From Adenophora triphylla var. japonica (Eukaryota; Streptophyta; Magnoliopsida; Asterales; Campanulaceae), in assembly GCA_022495995.1 (NCBI GenBank), contig JAFEMH010001366.1:186001-250000 (forward strand): a stretch of 64,000 bases of DNA. Direction: 5' to 3'. Within the stretch, counting starts at the first letter, position 1. The number at the start of each line of letters is the position of its first letter. This document shows, in pieces, positions 9,879-20,200 of this stretch. The notes under the pieces are model-generated. The model was given only the letters and a program-made list of their open reading frames with translations. It was not told the DNA's origin and searched no databases. The translations under genes were made by a program, and so were the position numbers.

Positions 9879-11686
9879 TAACCTGCCCGTACTATGCTCC
9901 TTCCATCCCTATAAAAGAGCCTAATTTTGACTTTTCAAAGTCAATTTCATCACTTTCCATTGATATTTCACAATCTTTCACTTAGTTTAAGAGAAAAAAA
10001 GGAAATTTTACCCATAAGTTCCTTCAAGGATAAATCACTTCCCCTCAAATTCTTCATTAATTTAAATGTCTCATAAGTTTTTATGCAGAATTATATTATA
10101 CTGTATTTAAAAAGAACTTATGGGGCATTATGAAACTTTTTTAGAACTTATGAGACATTCTCCCCTTTATCGAGAAAAAAACTACAACACCGTACGCTAA
10201 GCTAAAGGTAATCTGAATTTATTGTGTATAATTTTGAAAACCAAGTACATCAACATCAAATATATCAAATATACATTTAGGATATATGTCAAGTTGACTT
10301 GAGAAGGTTTAAATGTGACTCTTTTTGGTATCTAAGGACTATATTTTAAGTCCGAACATCCATACATAACGTAGAGTTTCGTTATTTGAAATTTAGTGCA
10401 GCAAATTTAAACAGAAAACGTAATAAAAAAAAATGCAGTTTTCAAGATGCCATGCCTCATATACTTCACTATAAAAGTAATCATAAAAATGCAGTTTTCA
10501 AGATGCCATGCCATACCGAAAATACAAATCAAAACCAAGTTAAGGCTTGGAAATCAGAATTTTTTTGTTTATGCACCTCCAGGACAACAATGTTAAACTG
10601 CGAGGGAAAGGGTCTAATATGTGCAAGTCTTGCCATAGTAATCACGTCCGTAATCCAAGACTATGAGCCGTAGGAAAGATTGAGCCAACAAAAAATGAAG
10701 AAGTATTCTCGAGACCATTTGAACTTGTAAATAAACCTGCAACAGGTAATACTCACAAAAAGCTTAGAGCTTACACATACAGTATACATCCCAATAAGAA
10801 AATTAGGATTTCTTTTCGATTGGAAAGATTATATTTTTGACTTTTAAACTTACGATGAATATCAGTTTCATCGTGCAAAATATAGAAGGCACCAAAAAGC
10901 AAAAAATATTGAGCCAAGGCACAACATAGTAACGGCAAGAATGCTTGCTGGTAGCCACCAGAAAGCAGAATGTAGAACTTGCCTGAGACTGTACTTTTAG
11001 TACCGCTTGGAGTCTTCGCTCAAGTAAGATAAACTGAAAAAAGTTGTAAAGTTCAAAAATGCCATTACCAATAATGAAAACTTGCTGGAAGATTTACACT
11101 AACCAAGTTATATGTCTGCCGACCCTGCAAGTCCATAAGAGAAAGTAACACACAGAGAGACACACATATATAAGAATGGCCCATTAGAAGGCTCTTGCCA
11201 CTGGCTGGTCTTGCAAGGGTCTAATGTATCCCTGCAACTGAGAGAATGGTTCAGCAGTCTGAACCCATGGTCTCCAGTTCATAATAGAGCAACCTTACTG
11301 TTGCCTCGATCATTAGGGAAAATATTAAAAGAATTTTAAGAAAAGGATAGATAAATTGCAACATCTTTCTTTTTTAGAACCAAATAAGCACAACATTGTT
11401 TAAAAAAAAAAAAGTGAAGATGCTATTACATATCATAGAAAAACCTCAAATCTAGCAGACATGCAACGGTTTCTGTCTGTTGATCAAACAATACTGGGAG
11501 CTTGAACTTCCATTGGGTTGCATCTTACATAGATATCAAATGCCAATAGTGTGGTTTTGTTTTAAAGCATACGGAGTATATTCTAGCACATGAGCTGACC
11601 TGAGACCATAATTTCTATGCTGTGAACAGATTCTTTGTCCAAGGAGGAATAACCTCATGAATTCATCCCAGAAGCAAATATTAATA
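9879..11686. other. Non-coding DNA downstream of WTF1
   Basis: No protein-coding frame is supported. A phrase of about 30 bp beginning AAAAATGCAGTTTTCAAGAT is tandemly duplicated at about 10430 and 10487. Sequence at 9900-10170 resembles a decayed MITE. On the minus strand several splice-like signals occur around 10980-11150, so spliced 3' untranslated exons of WTF1 or an unrelated non-coding RNA cannot be excluded. Confidence 0.35.
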
Positions 11687-11787
11687 CTCCCTCCGTCTCA
11701 AAATGAATGACCAAAATTTGTCCAAAGTTACTCTTGATCAAAAGGATATTTAAATTTTTTTGGACACTCATTTTGGAACGGAGGGGG
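11687..11787. mobile_element. 101-bp CTCCCTCCGTCTC-type (Stowaway-like) MITE
   Basis: Inverted ends CTCCCTCCGTCTCAAAATGA and, as reverse complement, CCCCCTCCGTTCCAAAATGA are flanked by TA on both sides. The element lies about 65 bp beyond the WTF1 stop codon, so it probably sits in or next to the 3' untranslated region. Confidence 0.8.
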
Positions 11788-11851
11788 TACTATTTTGGAG
11801 AATAAACATATGTTGGAGCCTACAGAAACTCATAGAAGTAAACCACCTCTT

Positions 11852-13453
11852 TTACCAGCGTTCTCTTGGCCTTCCATCTGGAAATGTAGGAACGAGAACC
11901 TTCCCTTCATCTTTATTTGGGCTTTCTCCCTCTTTAGATTGTTTGCTTGAGCCAGGCTTCAAATTTTCCTCATCTTCATCGAAATCTGGAGGCATATCAT
12001 CATCATCATCATCTTCATCACTCCACTCATCTTCAAAATCTCCATCAGCTTCGACCTCATCATCTCCAAATCCATCACTCGATATATCATCATCAAGTTC
12101 CGACCAATCATCATCCTCCTCCCCTCCAGTTCCATCTTCTACTTCGTTGCCACCTTCAGTTTCGTTTGAATCTCTGCTAGCACCCGTCTTTGGAAACCGT
12201 GGAACATTAACAAGTGACCGAAGCTTCTCTTTAATGAGCAACAGCTTATTTTTCTCAACCAAATGAGAATCACGATAGGCTTCACGAAGAAAAACTGAGT
12301 CCCTATCCCCTTTTAGCGAAACATAGAACATATCAGGGTGCCTAATCAGCATCCCTCTAAGCTGTTGTGAGAACCGAAACTCCTCTCGAAAATGTGTAAG
12401 GTGATCCACTAGGGTTCTCTTCTCGATTGTTAGGCTTAAAATCTCGTGTACAACTCCACAAGCATGTTTTTCTTTTTCTGCAGATCCTTGGCTCAAATGA
12501 GAAAAATCCTTGTAGGGAGATATATAAGGCATTTCTCGAAACCTATTTATCCTTGCCATCTCACCTTTCGAAACCTTTATACCCTTTGGTAATTTCACTC
12601 TATTAAACTTGGGTGCCCTATCAATGATCAAATCTTTCTCCTCAATCTCTCTCGCTCGATTCTCCTCTTCTTCAAGCTCAGCAAAAGAAACTGCAAGCTC
12701 TGGATCCCAATGAGTTAATTCTAGAGCGGGCCCTCTCTCCGTCTGAATAACCCTAAAATATTGAGGGTGCCGTTGACAAATTGTACTACGAAATTCTAAA
12801 GGAAGACCTAAATCATTTTTCAGATGAGCAATTTTTTCTAATAGAATTCGCTTTTCCAACGACATCATCAAAAACTTCCTTAACTTAACAACTAGTAAAT
12901 CTTCCATTTCATTTCTAACCTTAATTTCCTCAAAGTAAAGCCTTTCCGCCTCATCTGTCATTCTAAACCTAAGAGAATAAGCCCCTTCTTCCACAATCTC
13001 GAAAACGGCAGGAAATTTCCTCAGTAAAGCAATAAATCTCCTCTTCCTATCAATCCCCAATGCTCTTCTATACTTGCCCAACTCACGCAGCGGCATAATC
13101 CTATCTGGTTGGCTCACTAGAATCTTCCTAATTTTCAGAACCAATTTCAACTTCTTATCTCTTTGAATCACATTATCAAACGGTAGCTCTTTCCTCCTCT
13201 TTACAACTGCCCTTACCGGGCTAAATCGAACATGGGTATTCCTCAAATCACTCAAAGAACGACTTTTCAGTCCAAAATCAAAACTTCTCCCCAAAAATTC
13301 CGCCTTTACAACCCGTTTCGTCGAAAACGTCAAAGATTTCTCCAAAGAACATCTTGGGTTTTGAAGGAAAGTTGATTTGTAAAAGAGATTAGAAGGCAGA
13401 GATGGAACTGAAAGAGAGATTTTGGGTGGAAAATGCAAGCAATTGAGCTCCAT
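11852..13453 (-). CDS. WTF1: WTF1-like PORR-domain chloroplast group II intron splicing factor
   Basis: A single-exon frame of 533 codons. The N-terminal ~60 residues are rich in serine, leucine and basic residues and almost lack acids, as expected of a chloroplast transit peptide. The PORR domain (plant organelle RNA recognition) spans about residues 85-420. Visible motifs include ELPFDNVIQRDKKLKLVLKI, LPLRELGKYRRALG in a near form (MPLRELGKYRRALG), FPAVFEI, and a late repeat RHPDMFYVSLKG. Maize WTF1 binds and helps splice chloroplast group II introns with the RNase III-like RNC1. The last ~110 residues are an acidic tail of aspartate and glutamate runs. The ATG at 13453 is the first in frame after a probable 5'UTR intron (donor CAG|GTCAGT near 13593, minus strand). 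The gene diverges from the GH18 gene at 17293. Confidence 0.88.
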   Translation of the reverse strand: MELNCLHFPPKISLSVPSLPSNLFYKSTFLQNPRCSLEKSLTFSTKRVVKAEFLGRSFDFGLKSRSLSDLRNTHVRFSPVRAVVKRRKELPFDNVIQRDKKLKLVLKIRKILVSQPDRIMPLRELGKYRRALGIDRKRRFIALLRKFPAVFEIVEEGAYSLRFRMTDEAERLYFEEIKVRNEMEDLLVVKLRKFLMMSLEKRILLEKIAHLKNDLGLPLEFRSTICQRHPQYFRVIQTERGPALELTHWDPELAVSFAELEEEENRAREIEEKDLIIDRAPKFNRVKLPKGIKVSKGEMARINRFREMPYISPYKDFSHLSQGSAEKEKHACGVVHEILSLTIEKRTLVDHLTHFREEFRFSQQLRGMLIRHPDMFYVSLKGDRDSVFLREAYRDSHLVEKNKLLLIKEKLRSLVNVPRFPKTGASRDSNETEGGNEVEDGTGGEEDDDWSELDDDISSDGFGDDEVEADGDFEDEWSDEDDDDDDMPPDFDEDEENLKPGSSKQSKEGESPNKDEGKVLVPTFPDGRPRERW

Positions 13454-14022
13454 AACAAGCTTATTTTGTAGGATTACAGATCAAACAAACTATATAAACA
13501 TGTAGCTACCACTAAAAAACAAGAATTGTTATCAGACATACAAACAGTAAGGCAGTACAATCAAGATAAGAAGAGATGGAGGGAGAGACTGACCTGAGTC
13601 AAATGGGATCGAGGGTTTAAGAGATGAAGTAATTTGGGTTTGAGGGTTTAAGAACAAAAACCTTTGGGGGGGGGGGGGAAGAATTATGTGGGCAATATCA
13701 TGTTATTATCTACTTTGGTGACATTTTCGATCCACTATCCTGAATTATTTGTGCATTATCATTTTTGCCCCTGGAGTGAATCTTATAAAAACCAATTTTT
13801 TTTCCCAACACAATTTTTTCTAACACAAAAAAAATACTATTTTAGGGCTCAGAATTAGGGATGATAATTTATATGAATCCGTATCCGGTCCGAGCCCAAG
13901 GACAATCTTTCCCGAAAAAAAGAAAAAAACAAAGGGATAGTGGGTTGCCATTTTCAAAAAATCCGTATGGATTAAAATTTGAATTCGATCAATTCTGACC
14001 CTCATATACAAAGTTGATATAA
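13454..14022. promoter_or_regulatory. WTF1 leader/promoter side and intergenic DNA
   Basis: On the minus strand the WTF1 leader probably includes an intron between about 13463 and 13593 (donor CAG|GTCAGT, possible acceptor AATAAG just before the ATG). Beyond about 13680 there is a run of G residues and AT-rich sequence without a recognisable gene. Confidence 0.4.
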
Positions 14023-14031
14023 TTTATTATT

Positions 14032-15659
14032 GGGTTAATGACAATTTAGGGCCTGTAGTATAGGGACATTACCACATTGGGGTCCGAAGTCCAAAAACTA
14101 TCAATTTAGGGCCTTAATTTACAATTTTGATCAAATTGGGGCTTTTTGACGGAAACTGTTAAAAAAGACCGTTAACTGACCCTATGTGATGCACGTGACA
14201 TTTTTTGAGGGTATTTTGGTCATTTCATAAACTTCAGGCCCTAAATTGACAGTTGCTCTATAAAATAATAAATAATTTTTATTTTTTTTTTACAATTAAC
14301 CACATTCTCTCTCTCTCTCCTCTTTCTCTCTCTCTTCAATGAACGTTACCCAAAAGAAAAAAAAAACCAAATCCCGTCCCTCCTCCCATCACCCTCCCCC
14401 CATTAATTCCGGCGAACACTGCCTTCCACACCTTCTCCTCCAACAACCCCATTTCTTCAATAGCGCCGCCCCCATCCACAAGCTGATTCATAACAAAAAC
14501 ATTCGATTAAAATGGGTAATTTTCGTTCGGACCTTGAAATCCATAAGATCCAAACGGAAAAGTCGTCGGATCTACAAGTCGCCGTGAGGGTACAGAAGCT
14601 TGGTGGCGGCAGTAGCAAGGGTTTTGGCTTCGCACTGGGGAAGATTTTTGGCCTGATTTGGGTTTGGATTTTCACTGGATTGGAGAAGGAGGGTGCGGCT
14701 GGTTTGGGAGGGGATGGATTGAAGAGGGTTAGTGTTTTGCTGGTAATGGTCTTTTTCGGTGGACTGGAGAATTTGGACAGGGGAGGACGTGTGGAACAAA
14801 GAGGTTGGGCCTGAATCAATGGAAGAACTCGCCGGAATTGATGAAGGTTTTTGGCCGAATTTTGGTTTTGGCCGGAATGTGTTGTTGTGTGTGTGTGTGT
14901 TTGTGGGTGTTTATGTGTGTTGAATTTTATTAAAATGGGTTGAAATTCTAGTGATGGTGTTTTTAATGGAAGTGGCGGTGGTGGTGGTGGTGGTGGTGGT
15001 GGTGGTGGTGGTGGTGGTGGTGGTGGTGGAAGCAGTGGCGAGATCAAAATTCAAATTTGATGGTGTTTTTTTTTATTATTTGTGTATTTATGAAATTCTA
15101 GTAACACTTATTACATTATTCCATCTTTAAATCTATGATTAGTAATTTTTTTGTAAATATTTATTTTATTTAATCTATATTTATTTATATATTTTATAAA
15201 CTATTCAATCTAAAATAATTATTAATTTTTTTGAAGCAAAATAATTAGTAATTTAAATTATTAGAAAAAATGATAATAGTTAATATCTTAAATTATTTTA
15301 AATCATATTAACTATTATCTTTATTTTTTTCAATATTTTAAATTTATTAATTATTTTTTGTAAAAAAAAATATTTTAAATTTATTAATTATTTTTTGTAA
15401 AAAAAAAAAAATATTTTATTTATTATTTTATAAGGCAACTGTCAATTTAGGGCCTGAAGTTTATGAAATGACCAAAATACCCTCAAAAAAAGTCATGTGC
15501 ATCACACAGGGTCAGTTAACGGCCTTTTTTAACGGTTTTCGTCAAAAAGTCCCAATTTGATCAAAATTATAAATTAAGGCCCTAAATTGATAGTTTTTTG
15601 ACTTCGGACCCCAATGTGATAATGCCCCTATACTACAGGCCCTAAATTGTCATTAACCC
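14032..15659. mobile_element. Mutator-like element with ~250-bp terminal inverted repeats (possible Pack-MULE)
   Basis: The ends GGGTTAATGACAATTTAGGG and its reverse complement at 15640-15659 begin inverted repeats that stay alignable over about 250 bp (14032-14280 and 15410-15659). A perfect 9-bp target duplication TTTATTATT lies at 14023-14031 and 15660-15668, as expected for Mutator. No transposase is present. The interior (about 14290-15060) is unlike the flanks: a CT-rich leader-like stretch, an ATG at 14339, a G-rich sequence and a GGT trinucleotide array. It may be a captured gene 5' region, but I cannot name the donor. Confidence 0.88.
14972..15030. repeat. (GGT)n microsatellite
   Basis: A near-perfect GGT array inside the Mutator-like element. 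It produces a polyproline frame on the minus strand that I regard as spurious. Confidence 0.9.
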
Positions 15660-15668
15660 TTTATTATT

Positions 15669-16195
15669 GCCCTCTTATTATTAAAATTTAGACATTGTAC
15701 ATTATCTTATCTATGTATGGATAACGTTATCATCTGTTTCATGTTTATGTTTATTGATATCTATTTTTGAACTTGAACATGAATTGGATTAACAACTTGG
15801 CTTAAAAATCAGACTTTTGTTCGCTTTGAGTCGAGAAGGGACGAGTTCGGGTTTCACTCTCTCGTGTTAAGGACCCTTGTGCGTGGATCGGGTTAGGGAA
15901 ACCGGATATCTAACCTAATATGTTGTCATTCCTACTTAAAATTTCTAGCCACCTATAATCCTTGATTTTGTGAACTACTTTTTCTATATTGGAAAGTTTA
16001 TTTTATTTTATTTTTTGGAATTTAAGTTATTTGTACATAATTTTCATGTCACTCAACAATACCCCCTATGTCATAAGTTCACAGACTTTTTTTTTTATTT
16101 GATTCATCCTCATTAATCTCAAATAATTATTTGTAATCTTAATTTTTAATATTACAAACAATTGTTTGATAATCTCGTTCATATTTGCTTTATGT
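15669..16195. other. AT-rich intergenic DNA, nothing recognised
   Basis: No supported gene or repeat boundary. Confidence 0.4.
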
Positions 16196-16207
16196 TTTGT
16201 AGGTTTT

Positions 16208-16294
16208 TTTTTTGTCAAGTTACAACATTTCAAATACAATGTATGAAAGGGGTTCGAAGACGCTTGCCTGCCATTGAGCCAAAGGCTCATCGGC
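16208..16294 (-). mobile_element. Short tRNA-derived SINE remnant
   Basis: On the minus strand the body starts near an A-box-like TGGCTCAATGG and continues to a B-box-like CTTCGAACCCC. It ends in an A-rich tail next to a 12-bp direct repeat TTTGTAGGTTTT (16196-16207 and 16295-16306). The order A box, B box, tail, with a target duplication, is that of a SINE, although only 87 bp remain. Confidence 0.55.
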
Positions 16295-16673
16295 TTTGTA
16301 GGTTTTCAATAAATGTTGTTTCAATAAATTAGATAAGAGATGTGTATATATTTCTATTTTTTTAATTTGATTTTCTCTTTATATGTGAGAGTGTTTGATT
16401 CACTTCCTTTATTGAGGGCTTATGTTTGCCCTCATTTATTGAGTGCTTATGTTTTTTTCCCTTCTTTGATGAATGTTTTGTGTATGTTGGCTAATCTCAA
16501 TCTATCACATTGCGAGAATGATGAATTGGTTAACGATTTGGTTGTTTGTTTTTCGAACGACAACGCATCAAATTTGTGTTTGGAAATAAGATTTTCAACT
16601 AATTTTTCGATTGGTTTCGGGCTTATAAGGAATCGTATGTTATCCATTTATGAGGAATGAAGGTTATCAAATA

Positions 16674-16961
16674 CTTCCTCCGTCTCACGTAACTGTGGGC
16701 CTACTTTTTGGACACGAGAATTAAGGAAAAGTAGGAGAGAGAAATAGGTAAAGGAGGTGTTTGTGAGTATGAAAAATTAAATAGGAGAGAGAATGAGTGG
16801 GAGGAATAGTTAGGAGAGAAAATGTTGTGAGTGTAAAAGTAAAGTAGGAGAGAGAATGAGTGGATAGAATAGTAAAAATTCTTTGCCATTTTGGACAGTT
16901 CACACTTACGTGGAACGGACGAAAAAGGAAATAGGTCCACAATTACGTGGGACGGAGGGAG
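16674..16961. mobile_element. Stowaway-like MITE (GGAGAGAGAATGAGTG subfamily)
   Basis: Inverted ends CTTCCTCCGTCTCACGTAA and GGGACGGAGGGAG are flanked by TA. Inside are two copies of GGAGAGAGAATGAGTGG, the hallmark of the larger subfamily in this window. It lies about 330 bp upstream of the GH18 gene start. Confidence 0.82.
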
Positions 16962-17292
16962 TATTTTATAAAAGCAATTTATGATAAAGTGATTTACAAC
17001 GAGAGATGTTTCACTTAATTAGGAAGTTTACTTCAAATATATCGATTTGTGCTTCGTGTTTATAATCATTTCTTGATTTCTTGGTACGCTTAGTTGATTT
17101 TTGAGTCAATTCTTTAGTTAATTGTATTTCTTGAGCTTCTTTAACAACGTTTGTAAGCCTCACTGTTTGAATTGAGCATTCAGTGTTAGTGGATAGACAA
17201 ATCTTTGTTATTAAAAGGGAAGGGCCAAAATGTCATTTACCAATAGATTCAGGTATTAGAGTTCCAATACCCGTCAACCGCCTCAGGCACCG
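16962..17292 (+). promoter_or_regulatory. Upstream region and probable 5'UTR of the GH18 gene
   Basis: There is no frame here other than one that runs into the GH18 first exon in another phase. No clear TATA box is visible. Confidence 0.35.
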
Positions 17293-20200
17293 ATGGCGAA
17301 GAAGCGAGTGCCAGCCGCTTCCGGCAGCCGATCTAACCGAGTCCAACCGTCAACTCAGAAAGATCCGCCTACAGACTCACCAAACTCGCTCGCGAACTCA
17401 AATCACAGGCCCATCGCCGTTTTGGCCATCCCTTTCCTCTTCATCTCCGTGGCAGTTTCCGTGATCGTGTACCGGAGGCTGTACGCTCATACGCCGCCGT
17501 ACAGATACCAGGGGGGACTCCTGAAGACGGACGTGAATTACCAAGAAATTCTCAGTGTAATGTACTCTAGCCACACTTCCATTTGATGCATTCTCCAGTT
17601 TTCAATATTGAGCTTTGATTTTATTTTTTTCTGTAAAATTGACCAATTTTCTGATGGTGGGAGTAGAATTGTAGTTAGGAAATTATTGTTCAATTAATTT
17701 CGTTTTATTTTATGGATTATTCAGGAGAATGCAAAGGTATCAGAGAATGCAACTGGGAGACATTTTAACAATCCTGTTCTAGCCTATATAACTCCATGGT
17801 AAACTGTTTTTTGATGTTGTGTTGTTTTGTTAAAATCTCTATTTTTCCTTTCAAATAAAAATGCAATGAATTGGTTTATTTTGATGATTTTCAATGGTAT
17901 AGAGATTATGAATCTTTGCTCTTGTTTAAGATAAGTATGTGCTCTTGAAAATAGCCCTTCGAGCAAATATACAACAACAACAACATTACCCTAGTGCCTC
18001 AAAGGCTCTTAAATATGTTTGTTTGTATGAATGTAAAGTGAAGTTGATCGCAAGATGAATGTCCTTTTCTTAGTTTTGCAAGGAACCTGAGGTGGTTGGG
18101 TCATGGGTGATTTTCAAGCATACTCCCTCCGTCCCAGCCGAGTGGATACAAAAAATTTGGGCACACAGATTAAGGAAAAGTAAGAGAGATAAAAAATGGA
18201 AGGAAATGTTGTGAGTATGACAAATTAAATAGGAGAGAGAATGAGTGAGAGGAATAGTGATTTGATTGGTGTTGTGAGTGTAAAAGTAAAATAGGAGAGA
18301 GAATGAGTGGGGAAAATAGTAAAGATTCCCTTCCATTTTGGGCAGTCTCCATTGGGCTGGGACGGACCAAAAAGGAAATAAGTATCTACTCGACAGGGAC
18401 GAAGGGAGTATATACTACATGATTGCCCTAAGTGTCTGGCATGTCTGCAGTTAGCATTGCAAGTGCGCTCCAGAACATAATAGTAGGCGAAGTGAATTCA
18501 GTAAATTCATAGAAAAAGCAACACTCATTTTTAATTATTATAAGGGAAGTCACAAGCCTATCTTGGAATAGTCCAAACAGGAAAATAATAATTAAGTGGC
18601 CAATAGCGATTTTGTGAAAATCTTGAGTTAAGAATATTTAGCTGGAACTTTCTTATATATATCCGATGTTTAGCATTTGATATGTGGACATAGTTTAGAA
18701 CCGGATTTAGTGGCCATTAGTTTAGGAAAATATGGTTTTAATTGTAGTAGCTGTCCATGCTCGTTTCAATTTAAATTAGACTTTTAAGTCTTAATATTAA
18801 TCTATGCAGCTGAATTATACTGGATAATATCGATGCACATGCTTGTCATTTGTTGTAACAAAACAATTACTCTGTTACTGGAAGTGGTTGTCTTCTGGCA
18901 AGTTATAGCATTGATGAATATGTGCTGCTATCCAAAACATTGTGCAGGAATTCCAAGGGCTATGAACTGGCAAAGAAGTTCAACTCTAAGCTTACTCATG
19001 TATCTCCTGTGTGGTACGACTTAAAGAGGTGAATAATCCTGGCTCATGGTTACGTATTGAACAATCTTTTTGCTTTTAGGTTATATTCTTCTGTAATCAA
19101 TTCAGCCAGAGAGCTCCAAGATTGAATCTGCATTTTACTCTTGGTTCTTGTTGGTTTGTCCTCATATATACTAATTTTGAGCTTCCAAAATTATCTTGCT
19201 GCATTGAATTTGAAATTTAAATGTAGACAATTATAATGTTTTCAAAAAATTAAGGCTATAAAGGGGAAGTTATCTAATACTTATATAGTTTGACTTCCAC
19301 AACAAGGAGTAGAGGTCTTCTGTTTTGGTTGGCATAAATGTTCGTTTGGTTGATAAAGTGAATGATGAGGACATTGACACTTCAAGACTAGTCTATTATT
19401 TGCTAGGCTATGGCATCAGTTGGTAATTTATCATCATTCTCTCTGATCTCTGCTGGCAGCCAGGGAACTAAGTTAGTTCTTGAAGGCAGGCATAATGCTG
19501 ATGCAGGATGGATTTCAGATCTTCGAAAGGAAGGACACACTCAGGTATGGTCGCCTTTCTGCATTCGGCATTCCTGACTCTCCTCTATAAAAGAAAGTTG
19601 CTGAAATACATTAGCAATAATGTCTTTCCTTATTTTGCTCCAGATCTATCCTTTTCTTTCTTGGTATCCTTACATATAATCTGTCAAAAGTCATACATAG
19701 GTTTCTTAAGATAATAATTTAGTGATTGAAAGAATGAATTTGTCAGCAGTCAAAATGGTAATTGCCTCGTACTTTTTCCACTTGTACCATTGAATGCTAA
19801 AAGTTATACGTGCGTATTAGCTGCTTAAGTTGGTCTGGCAAATACTTATTTACATTTCTTTCAAGTAACAGATTTTACCTAGAATTGTACTGGAAGCCAA
19901 TCCCATGGACCTGCTTACAAAGAAGAAGCAACAGAATAAAGCAATCAACCTTATAATAAAGGAATGCGAGTAAGCTTCTCCATTATTTCTTCCCAACAAT
20001 TTCTTTGGAGTAATTCTTATTCTGGCAACAACATTATGAACAGGCTTATTGTTACTGAGACATATCAACTGTTTTACACTATAGGCTCTTTCAATTAGAT
20101 TTTGCATTATTTTCCTTTTCCTTCTTTTTTCTTTTTCTTTCAGTTGTTGGCTTCTGGTGAAATAATCATATACACCATGCCCCATGCTGCAGGAGTGTTC

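Noticed and set aside
11760..12266. Serine-rich plus-strand frame of 168 codons
   Set aside because: It is antisense to the acidic Asp/Glu tail of WTF1; the serine runs are the complement of GAT/GAA repeats.
14512..14814. 100-codon plus-strand frame in the Mutator-like element
   Set aside because: Low-complexity Gly/Val composition, no motif and no sign of conservation. Kept only as possible captured sequence.
14457..15047. Polyproline minus-strand frame of 196 codons
   Set aside because: Its start is the GGT microsatellite read backwards and the remainder shows no domain; it lies in the Mutator-like element.
16340..16660. 106-codon hydrophobic plus-strand frame
   Set aside because: T-rich sequence translated as Phe/Leu/Tyr with no conserved pattern.
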